Shown here piece by piece: positions 17,156 through 25,588 of a DNA stretch of 64,000 nt. The DNA is from G963422565 sp963422565 (GTDB taxonomy: Bacteria; Pseudomonadota; Alphaproteobacteria; MPNO01). Under the pieces are notes generated by a model. The model did no database searches and was not told where the DNA came from. It saw only the letters and a program-made list of their open reading frames with translations. Position numbers and translations under genes: made by a program. The DNA lies in NCBI GenBank assembly GCA_963422565.1, contig OY730228.1:2852001-2916000 (forward strand), given 5' to 3'. Position 1 is the first letter of the stretch; each line of letters begins with the position of its first letter.

Positions 17156-18106
17156 TTAGGTTCGGCGCGAGCGCTCGGCAAGCGCCGGATCGGCCGAAGA
17201 ACGGCCCACGGGACAGGCCGCGCGGACCGCCGCCGCTCGCACCCACCAGGACGGCTCCGCCGCGCCGATGCGCCGGGCCGCCCGTGCCGCCGCCTCGGCC
17301 TGCGCGAACATGCCGAAGCAGGTCGGGCCGCTTCCCGTCATCCGCGCCAGAAGACAGCCTTCCTGGGCGGCGGTCGCCGTCAGGACCCGTTCGACGGCGG
17401 GCGCCGCCGCTGCTGCTGCCGCCGTCAGGTCGTTGGGCAGTGCTCCGAGCCAGGCGGCGAAGCCCGCCGCATCTCGGGGCACGGCGGGGGGGCGTCCGCG
17501 CGGCGGCGAAAACGGCCCGCGGCGCCGTGCGTAGACATCGCCCGCGGCGAGCCGCATCCCGGGGTTCGCCAGCACGAGGTGCAGGTCCGGCAAGGGCGGC
17601 GCCGCGGCGACCCGCTCGCCGATGCCAGAGACGAAGGCCGGACGTCCGAACAGGCACACCGGGACGTCAGCTCCGAGGCCCAAGGCCAGGCGGTCCCGCC
17701 GTTCGGGTTCGAGATCGAGACGCCAGAGCCGTTCCATCCCGGTCAACACCGCCGCCGCGTCGGAGGAACCGCCGCCGAGGCCGGCGGCCACCGGCAGCGA
17801 TTTGGTGAGCGTGAGGCGCAGCGCGGGCTCCCGGCCGACCAGGGCGGCGAGCCGATGGGCGGCGATGGCGGCCAGATTGGAAGCCGCCGGCCCCGCCGCA
17901 CCGGCGAAGGTGCCGGCGACCCGGAGAGCGAAACGCTCGGCCGGGGCAAGCCCGACGAGATCGGCGAGGTCGGCGAAAACCACGAAGCTCTCGATGAGAT
18001 GGTAGCCGTCGCCGCGCCGTCCGACGATCCCGAGGGTCAGGTTGATCTTCGCGGCAGCCGCGACGCGGAGACCCGCCGATGGCGGTCGCGCGCCCTCTGC
18101 CCTCAA
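17156..18106 (-). CDS. ispE: 4-diphosphocytidyl-2-C-methyl-D-erythritol kinase
   Basis: A GHMP-family kinase of the MEP isoprenoid pathway that phosphorylates CDP-methylerythritol. It shows the N-terminal AKINLTLGIVGRRGDGYHLI motif and the phosphate-binding LPVAAGLGGGSSDAAAVL motif, and ends with MTGSGPTCFGMF. The frame is open to 18259, but those codons lie within the TPR gene. A TTG at 18106 overlapping the upstream TGA (TTGA) gives 316 residues, near normal for IspE, and is the likely start. The C-terminus is an arginine-rich tail. Confidence 0.9.
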   Translation of the reverse strand: MRAEGARPPSAGLRVAAAAKINLTLGIVGRRGDGYHLIESFVVFADLADLVGLAPAERFALRVAGTFAGAAGPAASNLAAIAAHRLAALVGREPALRLTLTKSLPVAAGLGGGSSDAAAVLTGMERLWRLDLEPERRDRLALGLGADVPVCLFGRPAFVSGIGERVAAAPPLPDLHLVLANPGMRLAAGDVYARRRGPFSPPRGRPPAVPRDAAGFAAWLGALPNDLTAAAAAAAPAVERVLTATAAQEGCLLARMTGSGPTCFGMFAQAEAAARAARRIGAAEPSWWVRAAAVRAACPVGRSSADPALAERSRRT

Positions 18107-19929
18107 CGCGCCGCGCCGGCGGGCACGGTCTTCGCCTCGGCGGGGTCGAGGCCGTCGGCGACCTTTCCGCGAATGTCCTCGACCTGTCCGGGCTCCGGAT
18201 CGAAGCCGAGGGCGCGCGACCATTGCGCCCGCGCCTCGACGCGCCGACCGACCCGCCAATAGGCGTCGCCCAGATGATCGTTGATCGTCGGGTCCTGGGG
18301 CCGAAGCTCGGCGGCGCGCTCGAGCCAGGTGACGGCTTCTTCGTACCGGCCTATGCGGTAATAGGCCCAGCCGAGGCTGTCGACGATATTGCCGTCATTC
18401 CGTCGGAGGGCGAGGGCGCGGTTGATGAGCTCCAGCCCGCGCTCGAGATTCACGCCCTGATCGACCCAGGAATAGCCGAGATAGTTCATCACGTAGGGGT
18501 CGTCGGGGTTTAGCTCGAGGGCGCGGAGCAGGTCCTTCTCCGCCAGCTTCCACCGACCGGATCGTTCGAGGGCGACGCCACGGTAATAGAACAGCCGCCA
18601 ATGGCGCTGCTCGACAGAATCGAGTCGCGTGACCGCCGAATCGTAGGCCGCCGCCGCTTCGGCGAATCTCTCCCCTCTCCGCAGCAGGTCTCCGAGCGCA
18701 ATCAAGGCGTCGATGCGGTCGCCGCGCTCTTCCGCCATCCGACGGAACTCGGCGACCGCATCCTCCCGCCGCGCGCTCTCCGCCATGAGCACCGCCCGCC
18801 GAAGCTGCGCCGACCAGTGGAAGGGCGATCGCGAGCCTATCCGATCATAGACCGCGATCGCGTCCTCGGCGCGTCCGATCCTCTCGAGCATCATGCCGAG
18901 GTTCATCTTGCCGAGATCGAAGTCCGGTCTCAGCGCCAGCGCCAGCCGACCGCAGCCCAGCGCGAACTGGGACCTCGCATCGTTGAACAACATCACGGCC
19001 GTGGAGAAGAAGACCTCCGCCATGCCGTCGCGCGCGTTCTCGACGGCCGGCCCCGCCGGCGGCGCACCCGAGGCGAGGCGATCCAGGGCGCTTTCCCACG
19101 CCGGCGAGGCGCCGTGGCGCGCGACCCGCTCCCGGTAGAGCGTCTCGGCCTCCCCCGGGCGGCCGCTGCGCTCGTACAGCGAGCCGATCGCCTGGACCAG
19201 CCGCGGCAAGCGCCAACGATCCATGGCCGCACGGTAGCGCCGCTCCGCCTCGTCGGTCCGGCCGGCCAGATCGAGGATCAGCCCGGCATGATACTCGGTC
19301 TGCGAGTTCAGTATCTTGGAGACCGTCCCCAGGCTCGCGACCGTCTCGAGCGCCGCGTCGATCCGGCCCTGCCCCACCTGCGACCAGGCGCGCAGGAGGG
19401 GCAGTATGAACACCCCCCTTGCGCGCCCGTACAGGGCGGCGATTCGTGTCTCGGCCCGGTCGAACGCGCCGCTCCCGGCCTCGTCGAGCAGCAGCACCAT
19501 ATGCGCCAGCGTGTCCGCATCCGAGAGCGCGCCGCGGGGTTCGGTGCGCGCCAGGCGCGGCGCGAGCTTCCGGGCGGCGTCCATCCGGCCGCTCAAGAGA
19601 TGGGCGACGAACGCCTCGCCGACCAGGGCCCGGTCGCCGGGGGCGGTTTCCAGCGCCGCCGACATCAGCGCCGCGGCGCTGCCGAAATCTCCCTGCCCGG
19701 CGGCGAACCTTCCCGCCAGATAGTTGCCCGCCGCCGAGGGAACGGCTGCTTTGCCTGCCGCCGGGCGGGCGGAGTCGGCAGCGGCCCCGGGCAGCAGGGC
19801 CGAGTCGGGTCCGGATGCCAGCACGGCACCTGTCACCCCGAGAAGCAGCATCGCTGCCGCGCGGGCATGCTTCGGCCGTGACGGAGCTATCAGCCAGCAG
19901 ACATATCCCACGGCCAACAGGATCACCAT
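18103..19929 (-). CDS. Tetratricopeptide repeat protein
   Basis: About 608 residues. A short hydrophobic N-terminus (ILLAVGYVCWLIAP, then MLLLGVTGAVLASG) suggests a signal or anchor segment. An array of TPR-like helical repeats follows from about residue 70 to the end; the clearest are ALELNPDDPYVMNYLGYSW and AAELRPQDPTINDHLGDAYW. This protein type often precedes ispE in alphaproteobacteria and is probably an envelope scaffold. The start at 19929 is uncertain: a GTG at 19998 and a methionine nearer the hydrophobic segment are alternatives. Confidence 0.82.
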   Translation of the reverse strand: MVILLAVGYVCWLIAPSRPKHARAAAMLLLGVTGAVLASGPDSALLPGAAADSARPAAGKAAVPSAAGNYLAGRFAAGQGDFGSAAALMSAALETAPGDRALVGEAFVAHLLSGRMDAARKLAPRLARTEPRGALSDADTLAHMVLLLDEAGSGAFDRAETRIAALYGRARGVFILPLLRAWSQVGQGRIDAALETVASLGTVSKILNSQTEYHAGLILDLAGRTDEAERRYRAAMDRWRLPRLVQAIGSLYERSGRPGEAETLYRERVARHGASPAWESALDRLASGAPPAGPAVENARDGMAEVFFSTAVMLFNDARSQFALGCGRLALALRPDFDLGKMNLGMMLERIGRAEDAIAVYDRIGSRSPFHWSAQLRRAVLMAESARREDAVAEFRRMAEERGDRIDALIALGDLLRRGERFAEAAAAYDSAVTRLDSVEQRHWRLFYYRGVALERSGRWKLAEKDLLRALELNPDDPYVMNYLGYSWVDQGVNLERGLELINRALALRRNDGNIVDSLGWAYYRIGRYEEAVTWLERAAELRPQDPTINDHLGDAYWRVGRRVEARAQWSRALGFDPEPGQVEDIRGKVADGLDPAEAKTVPAGAAR

Positions 19930-20101
19930 GTCAGGTCGGCGGCCGCCACGAGGCCTGCGCGTCGCCGCGGCGCGGCCGCATCTCTCGTGAGTATACACGG
20001 CCCCGCCGCCGCCGGCAGCGATCGCGCGAGTCGAGTTGTCCGGTATTGCACGGCCGGGCTACAGTCCGGCATCGTCGAGGAAATCAAAGAACGAGGCAAC
20101 G

Positions 20102-20608
20102 ATGCGCGCAAGGGATGAAGTGCGAGGCCGGTACGTGGTCCGCCAGCCCGCTGAGGGACCCTCCTACTGGCAGCCGGTGCCGGCGAGCGGCCACGCGGAC
20201 CCGAAGCTGGTGCCCGCGGACACCGGCTACGAAGCGCTGTCGATGGGCTTTCAGACCATCGCGCCCGGATGCCGGGTGCGAGAGCATTCCCACCCGGACC
20301 AGATCGAGTTGCTGATCTGCTTCCGCGGCACAGGCTCGGTCAATATCGACCGCGAGCCGCATCCGATGACGCCGGGGACGGCATGTTTTCTCGGATATGA
20401 CGTGAAGCACGAGATCGTAAACCAGACAGAAGACGAGCTGGTGCTGATGTGGGTGATCGCTCCTGCCGGGCTCGAGGATTTCTTCGCCGAGATCGGCCGT
20501 CCGCGCGATGCGGGCCGGCCGGCCCCGGCCCCGTTCGCCAGACCCGGGAATGTCGTCGGGCTCGAGCGCAGCATGGGCATGAACGACACGGTCGCCGACC
20601 CCGCTTGA
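20102..20608 (+). CDS. Cupin-domain protein
   Basis: A 168-residue single-domain cupin. Cupin motif 1 is in REHSHPDQIELLICFRGTG, with the two metal-ligand histidines H-x-H; motif 2 is around GTACFLGYDVKHEIVNQ. The function is unknown; relatives include dioxygenases, isomerases and sensors. The start at 20102 was chosen over an earlier in-frame ATG because it gives a normal cupin N-terminus and has a GAGG-like site upstream. An alpha/beta hydrolase gene follows after 21 nt, suggesting a shared small-molecule pathway. Confidence 0.82.
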   Translation: MRARDEVRGRYVVRQPAEGPSYWQPVPASGHADPKLVPADTGYEALSMGFQTIAPGCRVREHSHPDQIELLICFRGTGSVNIDREPHPMTPGTACFLGYDVKHEIVNQTEDELVLMWVIAPAGLEDFFAEIGRPRDAGRPAPAPFARPGNVVGLERSMGMNDTVADPA

Positions 20609-20629
20609 GGCGCGGCAAGGAGCAGCAGG

Positions 20630-21430
20630 ATGCCGAAGATCGATATCGGCGACGCCGAGATCCACTACGAGTCGCACGGCGACGGCCCGCCCTTGATGCT
20701 GGTCCCGGGCCTCGGCGGCAGCGGCACGTTCTGGCGGGGGCAGGTCGATGCGTTCGCCGCCCATTTCCGGGTCGTCACCCACGACCATCGCGGCACCGGG
20801 CTCAGCACTCACTCCCGGATCGCCTATTCCGTCGATCAGATGGCCGCCGACGCGCTCAAGCTGATGGACGCGCTCGGCATCGAATCGGCGCATTACGCCG
20901 GCCATTCCACCGGCGGTGCGATGGGTCAGATCATCGCCCAGGACGCCGGACACCGGCTCAAATCCCTCGTGCTCTCGGCGACCTGGGCGGGGCAGGACGC
21001 GTATTTCAGGCGCTGCTTCGAGATGCGCAAGCTGGTGCTTCAGACCTGCGGGGTGCTCGAATACGCCAGGACCTCCTCGCTCGCCCTGCTGCCCCCGTGG
21101 TGGATATTCGAGAACGATGCAGAGCTCGATCGGCAGAACCAGGCGCAGGCCGACGACCATCCGCCGGTCGAGGTCCTGGCGAGCCGCATCGACGCCATCA
21201 TGGCGTTCGACCGGCGCGCCCGCATGGCCGACATCTCGGTTCCGTGCCTCGTCATCGTCGCCCGCGACGATGCGGTCACCCCGGCCTACATGTCGGAGGA
21301 GCTGGCAAGCGGCATCCCCGGCGCGCGCTACTGCCTGCTGGAGCGCGGCGGCCACTACGCCCCCGTCATCGTCGCCGAGGACTATAACGAACCGGTGCTG
21401 GACTTCCTGCTCGCCCGGACCGGCGGCTGA
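20630..21430 (+). CDS. Alpha/beta hydrolase
   Basis: A 266-residue alpha/beta-hydrolase-fold protein resembling 3-oxoadipate enol-lactonases and RutD-type aminoacrylate hydrolases. The oxyanion segment is LVPGLGGSGTFW, the nucleophile elbow is AGHSTGGAMG (Ser), the acid is in VIVARDDAVTP, and the histidine is in ERGGHYAPV. A good Shine-Dalgarno (AAGGAG) precedes the ATG. It sits between a cupin and gpsA in a run of closely spaced plus-strand genes. The substrate is not known. Confidence 0.85.
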   Translation: MPKIDIGDAEIHYESHGDGPPLMLVPGLGGSGTFWRGQVDAFAAHFRVVTHDHRGTGLSTHSRIAYSVDQMAADALKLMDALGIESAHYAGHSTGGAMGQIIAQDAGHRLKSLVLSATWAGQDAYFRRCFEMRKLVLQTCGVLEYARTSSLALLPPWWIFENDAELDRQNQAQADDHPPVEVLASRIDAIMAFDRRARMADISVPCLVIVARDDAVTPAYMSEELASGIPGARYCLLERGGHYAPVIVAEDYNEPVLDFLLARTGG

Positions 21431-21458
21431 ACGCGATCCGCCCGCGCGGTGCCGGGCG

Positions 21459-22397
21459 ATGAGGCGGATCGGGGTCTTCGGTGCCGGCGCCTGGGGATCG
21501 GCTCTCGCCATCGTCGCCGCTGAAGCCGGCCGGGAGACCGTGCTCTGGGGACGCCGCCCGCCTTGCCCGGGAGACCGGGAGACGCCGCGCGCCGGCGCCC
21601 GAACCTCGAATCTGGCGGAGGCGGCGGCCGGGCTCGACGCGGCGCTTCTGGCGGTGCCGGCCCAGGCGCTGCGGGAGGTCGCGCGCCGCCTCGCGCCCGT
21701 GCTCGGCGCCGCCGTCCCCGTGGTCGTCTGCGCCAAGGGAATCGAGCGGAACACGCTGATGACCGTGAGCGAGGTCGCGTCGGAAGCCCTGCCCGGCCGG
21801 CCGATCTCCGTGCTTTCCGGCCCCACCTTCGCCGACGAGATCGCCCGCGCGAGGCCGAGCGCGGCGACGCTCGCGGCGGCGGACGCGGGTCTGGCGGCGC
21901 GGCTGGCCGCAGCGCTGCGGACGCCCGCATTCCGGCCCTATCACGGCACCGACGTGGCGGGGGCGGAGCTCGGCGGCGCGGTCAAGAACGTCCTCGCCAT
22001 CGCCTGCGGGATTACCGAGGGGCGCGGGCTCGGCGAGAACGCGCGCGCCGCTCTGATCACCCGCGGGCTGGCCGAGATGACCAGGCTCGCAGTCGCCAAG
22101 GGCGGCCGGGCGGAGACGATGACGGGTCTCGCCGGGCTCGGCGATCTCGTCCTGACCTGCACGAGCGGGACCTCGCGCAACTATGCGGCGGGCGTGGCGG
22201 TCGGCCGCGGCGACGCCGCCGCGGCGGGGATACTGGTCGAGGGCGTGCCGACCAGCGCTGCGCTGCCGGCCCTCGCGCGCCGCCACGGTGTCGAGATGCC
22301 GATCGCGGAGGCGGTCGATGCGATCCTGAACCGGGATGCCGATATCGACGCGGTGGTCGCCGGGCTTCTCGCCCGGCCTCTGCGGGCGGAGACCTGA
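21459..22397 (+). CDS. gpsA: Glycerol-3-phosphate dehydrogenase [NAD(P)+]
   Basis: A cytosolic enzyme that makes sn-glycerol 3-phosphate for phospholipids, 312 residues. Conserved blocks: GAGAWGSALA (dinucleotide binding), VVVCAKGIERNTLMTV, SGPTFADEIARARPSA, ELGGAVKNVLAIACGI and GLAGLGDLVLTCTSGTSRN. The part between LWG and TSNLAEA is 12 or so residues shorter than in E. coli GpsA and reads poorly. Another frame there spells DAARLARETG, which looks more like the family, so a pair of compensating indels at about 21547-21600 is possible. An EVE-domain gene follows, a common alphaproteobacterial order. Confidence 0.92.
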   Translation: MRRIGVFGAGAWGSALAIVAAEAGRETVLWGRRPPCPGDRETPRAGARTSNLAEAAAGLDAALLAVPAQALREVARRLAPVLGAAVPVVVCAKGIERNTLMTVSEVASEALPGRPISVLSGPTFADEIARARPSAATLAAADAGLAARLAAALRTPAFRPYHGTDVAGAELGGAVKNVLAIACGITEGRGLGENARAALITRGLAEMTRLAVAKGGRAETMTGLAGLGDLVLTCTSGTSRNYAAGVAVGRGDAAAAGILVEGVPTSAALPALARRHGVEMPIAEAVDAILNRDADIDAVVAGLLARPLRAET

Positions 22398-22419
22398 GCG
22401 CGGCAACGAGGGGAAGGGG

Positions 22420-22833
22420 ATGCGCTACTGGCTGTTCAAGTCCGAGCCCGGCGCCTGGTCGTGGGAGGACCATGTCCGCGCCGGGACCGCCGAATGGGAC
22501 GGGGTGCGAAACTATCAGGCCGATAACAACATGAAGGCGATGCGCGTGGGCGACCGCGGCTTCTTCTACCATTCGGTCAACCCGCGCGAGATCGTCGGCA
22601 TCGTGGAAATCGTCCGCGAACACTATCCCGACTCGACGGATCCCAAGGGCCGTTTCGGCATGGTCGACCTGAAGGCGTTGATGCCCGTCGCGGCCCCGGT
22701 ATCGCTGGCCGCCATCAAGGCCGAGCCGGCGCTCGCCGGGATGGCGCTTATCCGTCAGTCGCGCCTTTCGGTCTTGCCGGTGGGCGCCGAAGAATGGTCC
22801 ATCCTCTGCCGCATGGCGGGGATTCGCGCGTGA
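22420..22833 (+). CDS. EVE-domain protein
   Basis: A 137-residue EVE (PUA-like) domain protein related to thymocyte nuclear protein 1; the fold binds modified bases in RNA or DNA. It begins MRYWLFKSEPGAWSWEDH, the family hallmark, followed by WDGVRNYQADNNMKAM and GDRGFFYHSV. The ATG at 22420 follows GAGGGGAAGGGG, a strong ribosome site. Its TGA overlaps the GTG of the Rieske gene (GTGA). Gene order after gpsA is typical of alphaproteobacteria. Confidence 0.92.
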   Translation: MRYWLFKSEPGAWSWEDHVRAGTAEWDGVRNYQADNNMKAMRVGDRGFFYHSVNPREIVGIVEIVREHYPDSTDPKGRFGMVDLKALMPVAAPVSLAAIKAEPALAGMALIRQSRLSVLPVGAEEWSILCRMAGIRA

Positions 22834-23159
22834 CCGCGGCGGCCGCGCAGCTCTGCCGGCTCGACGAAATCCCCGATCCCGGAGGCAGGGGTTTCGTCCC
22901 GCCGGACCGGCCGCCGTTCTTCGTCGTTCGGCGTGGTGGACGAGTCTGGGGCTATGTCAATTCCTGCCCCCATCAAGGCGTCACCCTCGATTGGAAGCCG
23001 GACAGCTTTCTGAGCCCCGAAAAGGACCTCATCCAATGCGCCACGCATGGCGCGAGATTCGTCATCGAGACCGGGCGCTGCATCGCCGGACCCTGCCCGG
23101 GAAGATCGCTGACGCCGGTTCCGCTGCGTCTCGCCGACGGCATGGTGATCCTAAACTGA
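22830..23159 (+). CDS. Rieske (2Fe-2S) protein
   Basis: A 109-residue soluble Rieske ferredoxin. The cluster ligands are the C-x-H of NSCPHQGVTLDW and the C-x2-H of IQCATHGARFVIETGRC. There is no membrane helix, so it is of the ferredoxin or assimilatory-reductase small-subunit type rather than the bc1 subunit. The start is a GTG overlapping the EVE gene by 4 nt. The electron partner is unknown. Confidence 0.9.
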   Translation: MTAAAAQLCRLDEIPDPGGRGFVPPDRPPFFVVRRGGRVWGYVNSCPHQGVTLDWKPDSFLSPEKDLIQCATHGARFVIETGRCIAGPCPGRSLTPVPLRLADGMVILN

Positions 23160-23242
23160 GGCCGCCGCGTTCTTGTTTCGCATCGGTTCCGCCCACATAA
23201 TCCGGCGATCGGGTTTCGGGAGATCCGACGGGGGGACGAGAC

Positions 23243-25183
23243 GTGGCGGACGACGAGATCTTTTCCGTGCCGGAGGCGGCGGCCCGCCGGGCACATGTCG
23301 ACGCGGCCGGCTATGAGGACATGTATCGGCGTTCGGTCGAGGAGCCCGAGCGGTTCTGGGCCGAACAGGCCCAGAGGCTCCACTGGATCGTGCCCTTCAC
23401 CAAGGTACGCGACACCAGCTTCGCGCGCGAGAATGTCCATATCCGCTGGTTCTACGACGGCGTCCTGAACGCCTCGGCGAACTGCCTGGACCGCCATCTG
23501 TCGGCGCGGGGGGAACAGACCGCGATCATCTGGGAGGGCGACGACCCGGCCGATTCGAAGCGCATCACCTATGCGGAGCTGCACCGCCAGGTCTGTCGGC
23601 TCGCCAATGCGCTCAAGGCGTTGGGTGTCGGCAAGGGCGACCGGGTGACGATCTATTTGCCGATGATCCCCGAGCTCGCGGTCTCGCTTCTGGCCTGCGC
23701 GAGGATCGGCGCGGTCCATTCGGTGGTCTTCGGCGGTTTCTCGCCCGACTCGATCGCGGGACGCATCCAGGACTGCGACTCCAGCCTGGTCATCACCGCC
23801 GACGAAGGGGTGCGAGGCGGCCGTCTCGTCCCGCTGAAGGCCAATATCGACGCGGCGCTCCGGCAATGTCCGACCGTGGACACCTGCGTGGTCGTCCGGC
23901 GGACGGGCGGCGCGGTCGACTGGGTCGCAGGCCGCGACGTCTGGTATCACGAGGCGGCCGCGGCGGCCTCGGACGACTGCCCCGCCGAACCGATGAACGC
24001 CGAGGACCCGCTGTTCATCCTCTACACGTCGGGGTCCACGGGAAAGCCCAAGGGCGTGCTGCACAGCATCGGTGGCTATCTGGTCTACGCCTCCATGACC
24101 CACCAATACGTGTTCGACTATCATGACGGCGATGTCTATTGGTGCACCGCGGATGTCGGCTGGATCACCGGTCACAGCTACACCGTCTACGGCCCCCTCG
24201 CCAATGGGGCAACGACCCTGATGTTCGAGGGGCTGCCCAACCATCCCGGCCCTTCCCGGTTCTGGGAGATCTGCGACAAGCATTCGGTCAACATCTTCTA
24301 CACGGCGCCGACCGCGATCCGGGCGCTGATGCGCGAAGGCGACGGGCCGGTAGAGGCCACCGACCGCTCGTCGATCCGGCTCCTCGGTACGGTCGGCGAG
24401 CCGATCAACCCGGAGGCCTGGCTCTGGTACTACAATGTCGTCGGCGGCGGCCGCTGCCGGATCGTCGACACATGGTGGCAGACCGAGACCGGCGGGATCC
24501 TGATCGCGCCGCTTCCCGGCGCGACGCCGCTCAAGCCGGGCTCGGCGACGAGACCGTTCTTCGGCGTCAAGCCGGTGGTCGTCGACAATGACGGGCGGCT
24601 GCTCGAGGGCGCGTGCAGCGGCAATCTTTGCCTCGACGGCTCCTGGCCCGGACAGATGCGCACCGTCTTCCGCGACCACGACCGGTTCGTTCAGACCTAT
24701 TTCTCGAACTATGAGGGCTATTACTTCACCGGCGACGGCTGCCGCCGCGACGAGGACGGGTATTACTGGATCACCGGGCGGGTCGACGATGTGATCAACG
24801 TGTCGGGCCATCGGATGGGCACCGCCGAGGTGGAGAGCGCCCTTGTCGCCCACGACAAGGTCGCCGAAGCGGCGGTCGTGGGCTACCCGCACGACGTCAA
24901 GGGTCAGGGCATCTACGCCTATGTGACGCTGATCGCCGGCGAGGAACCGACCGACGGGCTGCGGAGAGATCTCGTCCGATGGGTCCGCAAGGAGATCGGT
25001 CCGATCGCCACGCCGGACCTGATCCAATGGGCGCCGGGGCTGCCGAAGACCCGGTCTGGCAAGATCATGCGCCGGATCCTGCGCAAGATCGCGGCCAACG
25101 AGCAGGAGTCGCTCGGCGACACGACGACGCTGGCCGAACCGGCGGTGGTCGACGACCTCGTCGAGAATCGCATGAACCGCTGA
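23243..25183 (+). CDS. Acetyl/propionyl-CoA synthetase (AMP-forming)
   Basis: A 646-residue ANL-superfamily acyl-CoA ligase closest to acetyl/propionyl-CoA synthetases. It has the ACAS N-terminal domain (YEDMYRRSVEEPERFWAEQA), the P-loop-like YTSGSTGKPKGVLHS, the adenylate motif DTWWQTETGG, the hinge ITGRVDDVINVSGHR, and the catalytic lysine in LPKTRSGKIMRRILRK (the site usually controlled by acetylation). It activates acetate or propionate with ATP and CoA. Which acid is preferred cannot be told; both acsA and prpE are possible names. Confidence 0.93.
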   Translation: MADDEIFSVPEAAARRAHVDAAGYEDMYRRSVEEPERFWAEQAQRLHWIVPFTKVRDTSFARENVHIRWFYDGVLNASANCLDRHLSARGEQTAIIWEGDDPADSKRITYAELHRQVCRLANALKALGVGKGDRVTIYLPMIPELAVSLLACARIGAVHSVVFGGFSPDSIAGRIQDCDSSLVITADEGVRGGRLVPLKANIDAALRQCPTVDTCVVVRRTGGAVDWVAGRDVWYHEAAAAASDDCPAEPMNAEDPLFILYTSGSTGKPKGVLHSIGGYLVYASMTHQYVFDYHDGDVYWCTADVGWITGHSYTVYGPLANGATTLMFEGLPNHPGPSRFWEICDKHSVNIFYTAPTAIRALMREGDGPVEATDRSSIRLLGTVGEPINPEAWLWYYNVVGGGRCRIVDTWWQTETGGILIAPLPGATPLKPGSATRPFFGVKPVVVDNDGRLLEGACSGNLCLDGSWPGQMRTVFRDHDRFVQTYFSNYEGYYFTGDGCRRDEDGYYWITGRVDDVINVSGHRMGTAEVESALVAHDKVAEAAVVGYPHDVKGQGIYAYVTLIAGEEPTDGLRRDLVRWVRKEIGPIATPDLIQWAPGLPKTRSGKIMRRILRKIAANEQESLGDTTTLAEPAVVDDLVENRMNR

Positions 25184-25213
25184 GCCGACCGCCGCGCTTC
25201 CCGCGGCGAAGAC

Positions 25214-25482
25214 GCCCCTCCCCCCGTCACTGCCCGTCCCTCGAGCGGAGGGGGACGCGCGCGCCCTCTCTCGCTCCCTGCACCCTTCATCATGCATCCT
25301 CGGCGATGGAGTTGGACGATGGCTCTTCCACACCAGGGTTCGGGTCGCGGCAGCGTCGTTCGCCCATAGCGCGAGGGGGAAGCCGAGGGGCGATGCAGCC
25401 TGTGAGAGCGGGCTTCCTGCCGTCGTGCGGGTTCCGTCCTACCCCTTGAGGGAGAGGGCAGGGGCGGGGGGGGGGGGAGAGG
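25214..25482. repeat. Intergenic unit flanked by imperfect inverted C/G-rich repeats
   Basis: The 405-nt gap between the CoA ligase and the helicase has no recognisable gene. A C-rich segment at 25214-25255 (CCCCTCCCCCCGTCACTGCC and onward) is similar to the reverse complement of the G-rich segment 25441-25482, which contains TTGAGGGAGAGGGCAGGGGC and a run of 12 G (25466-25477). Together they bracket about 185 nt. This looks like a small non-autonomous intergenic repeat, but only one copy is in the window. Confidence 0.45.
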
Positions 25483-25588
25483 ACCCCTCTGGGCCGGACA
25501 CCCGCTACGGCCCATGCCTTCCGTCCGGCGAATTCCGCAGCCGCTCCGGGGAATCGGTTCGGCGGCGCGGCTCCATTATGATCCGGCC

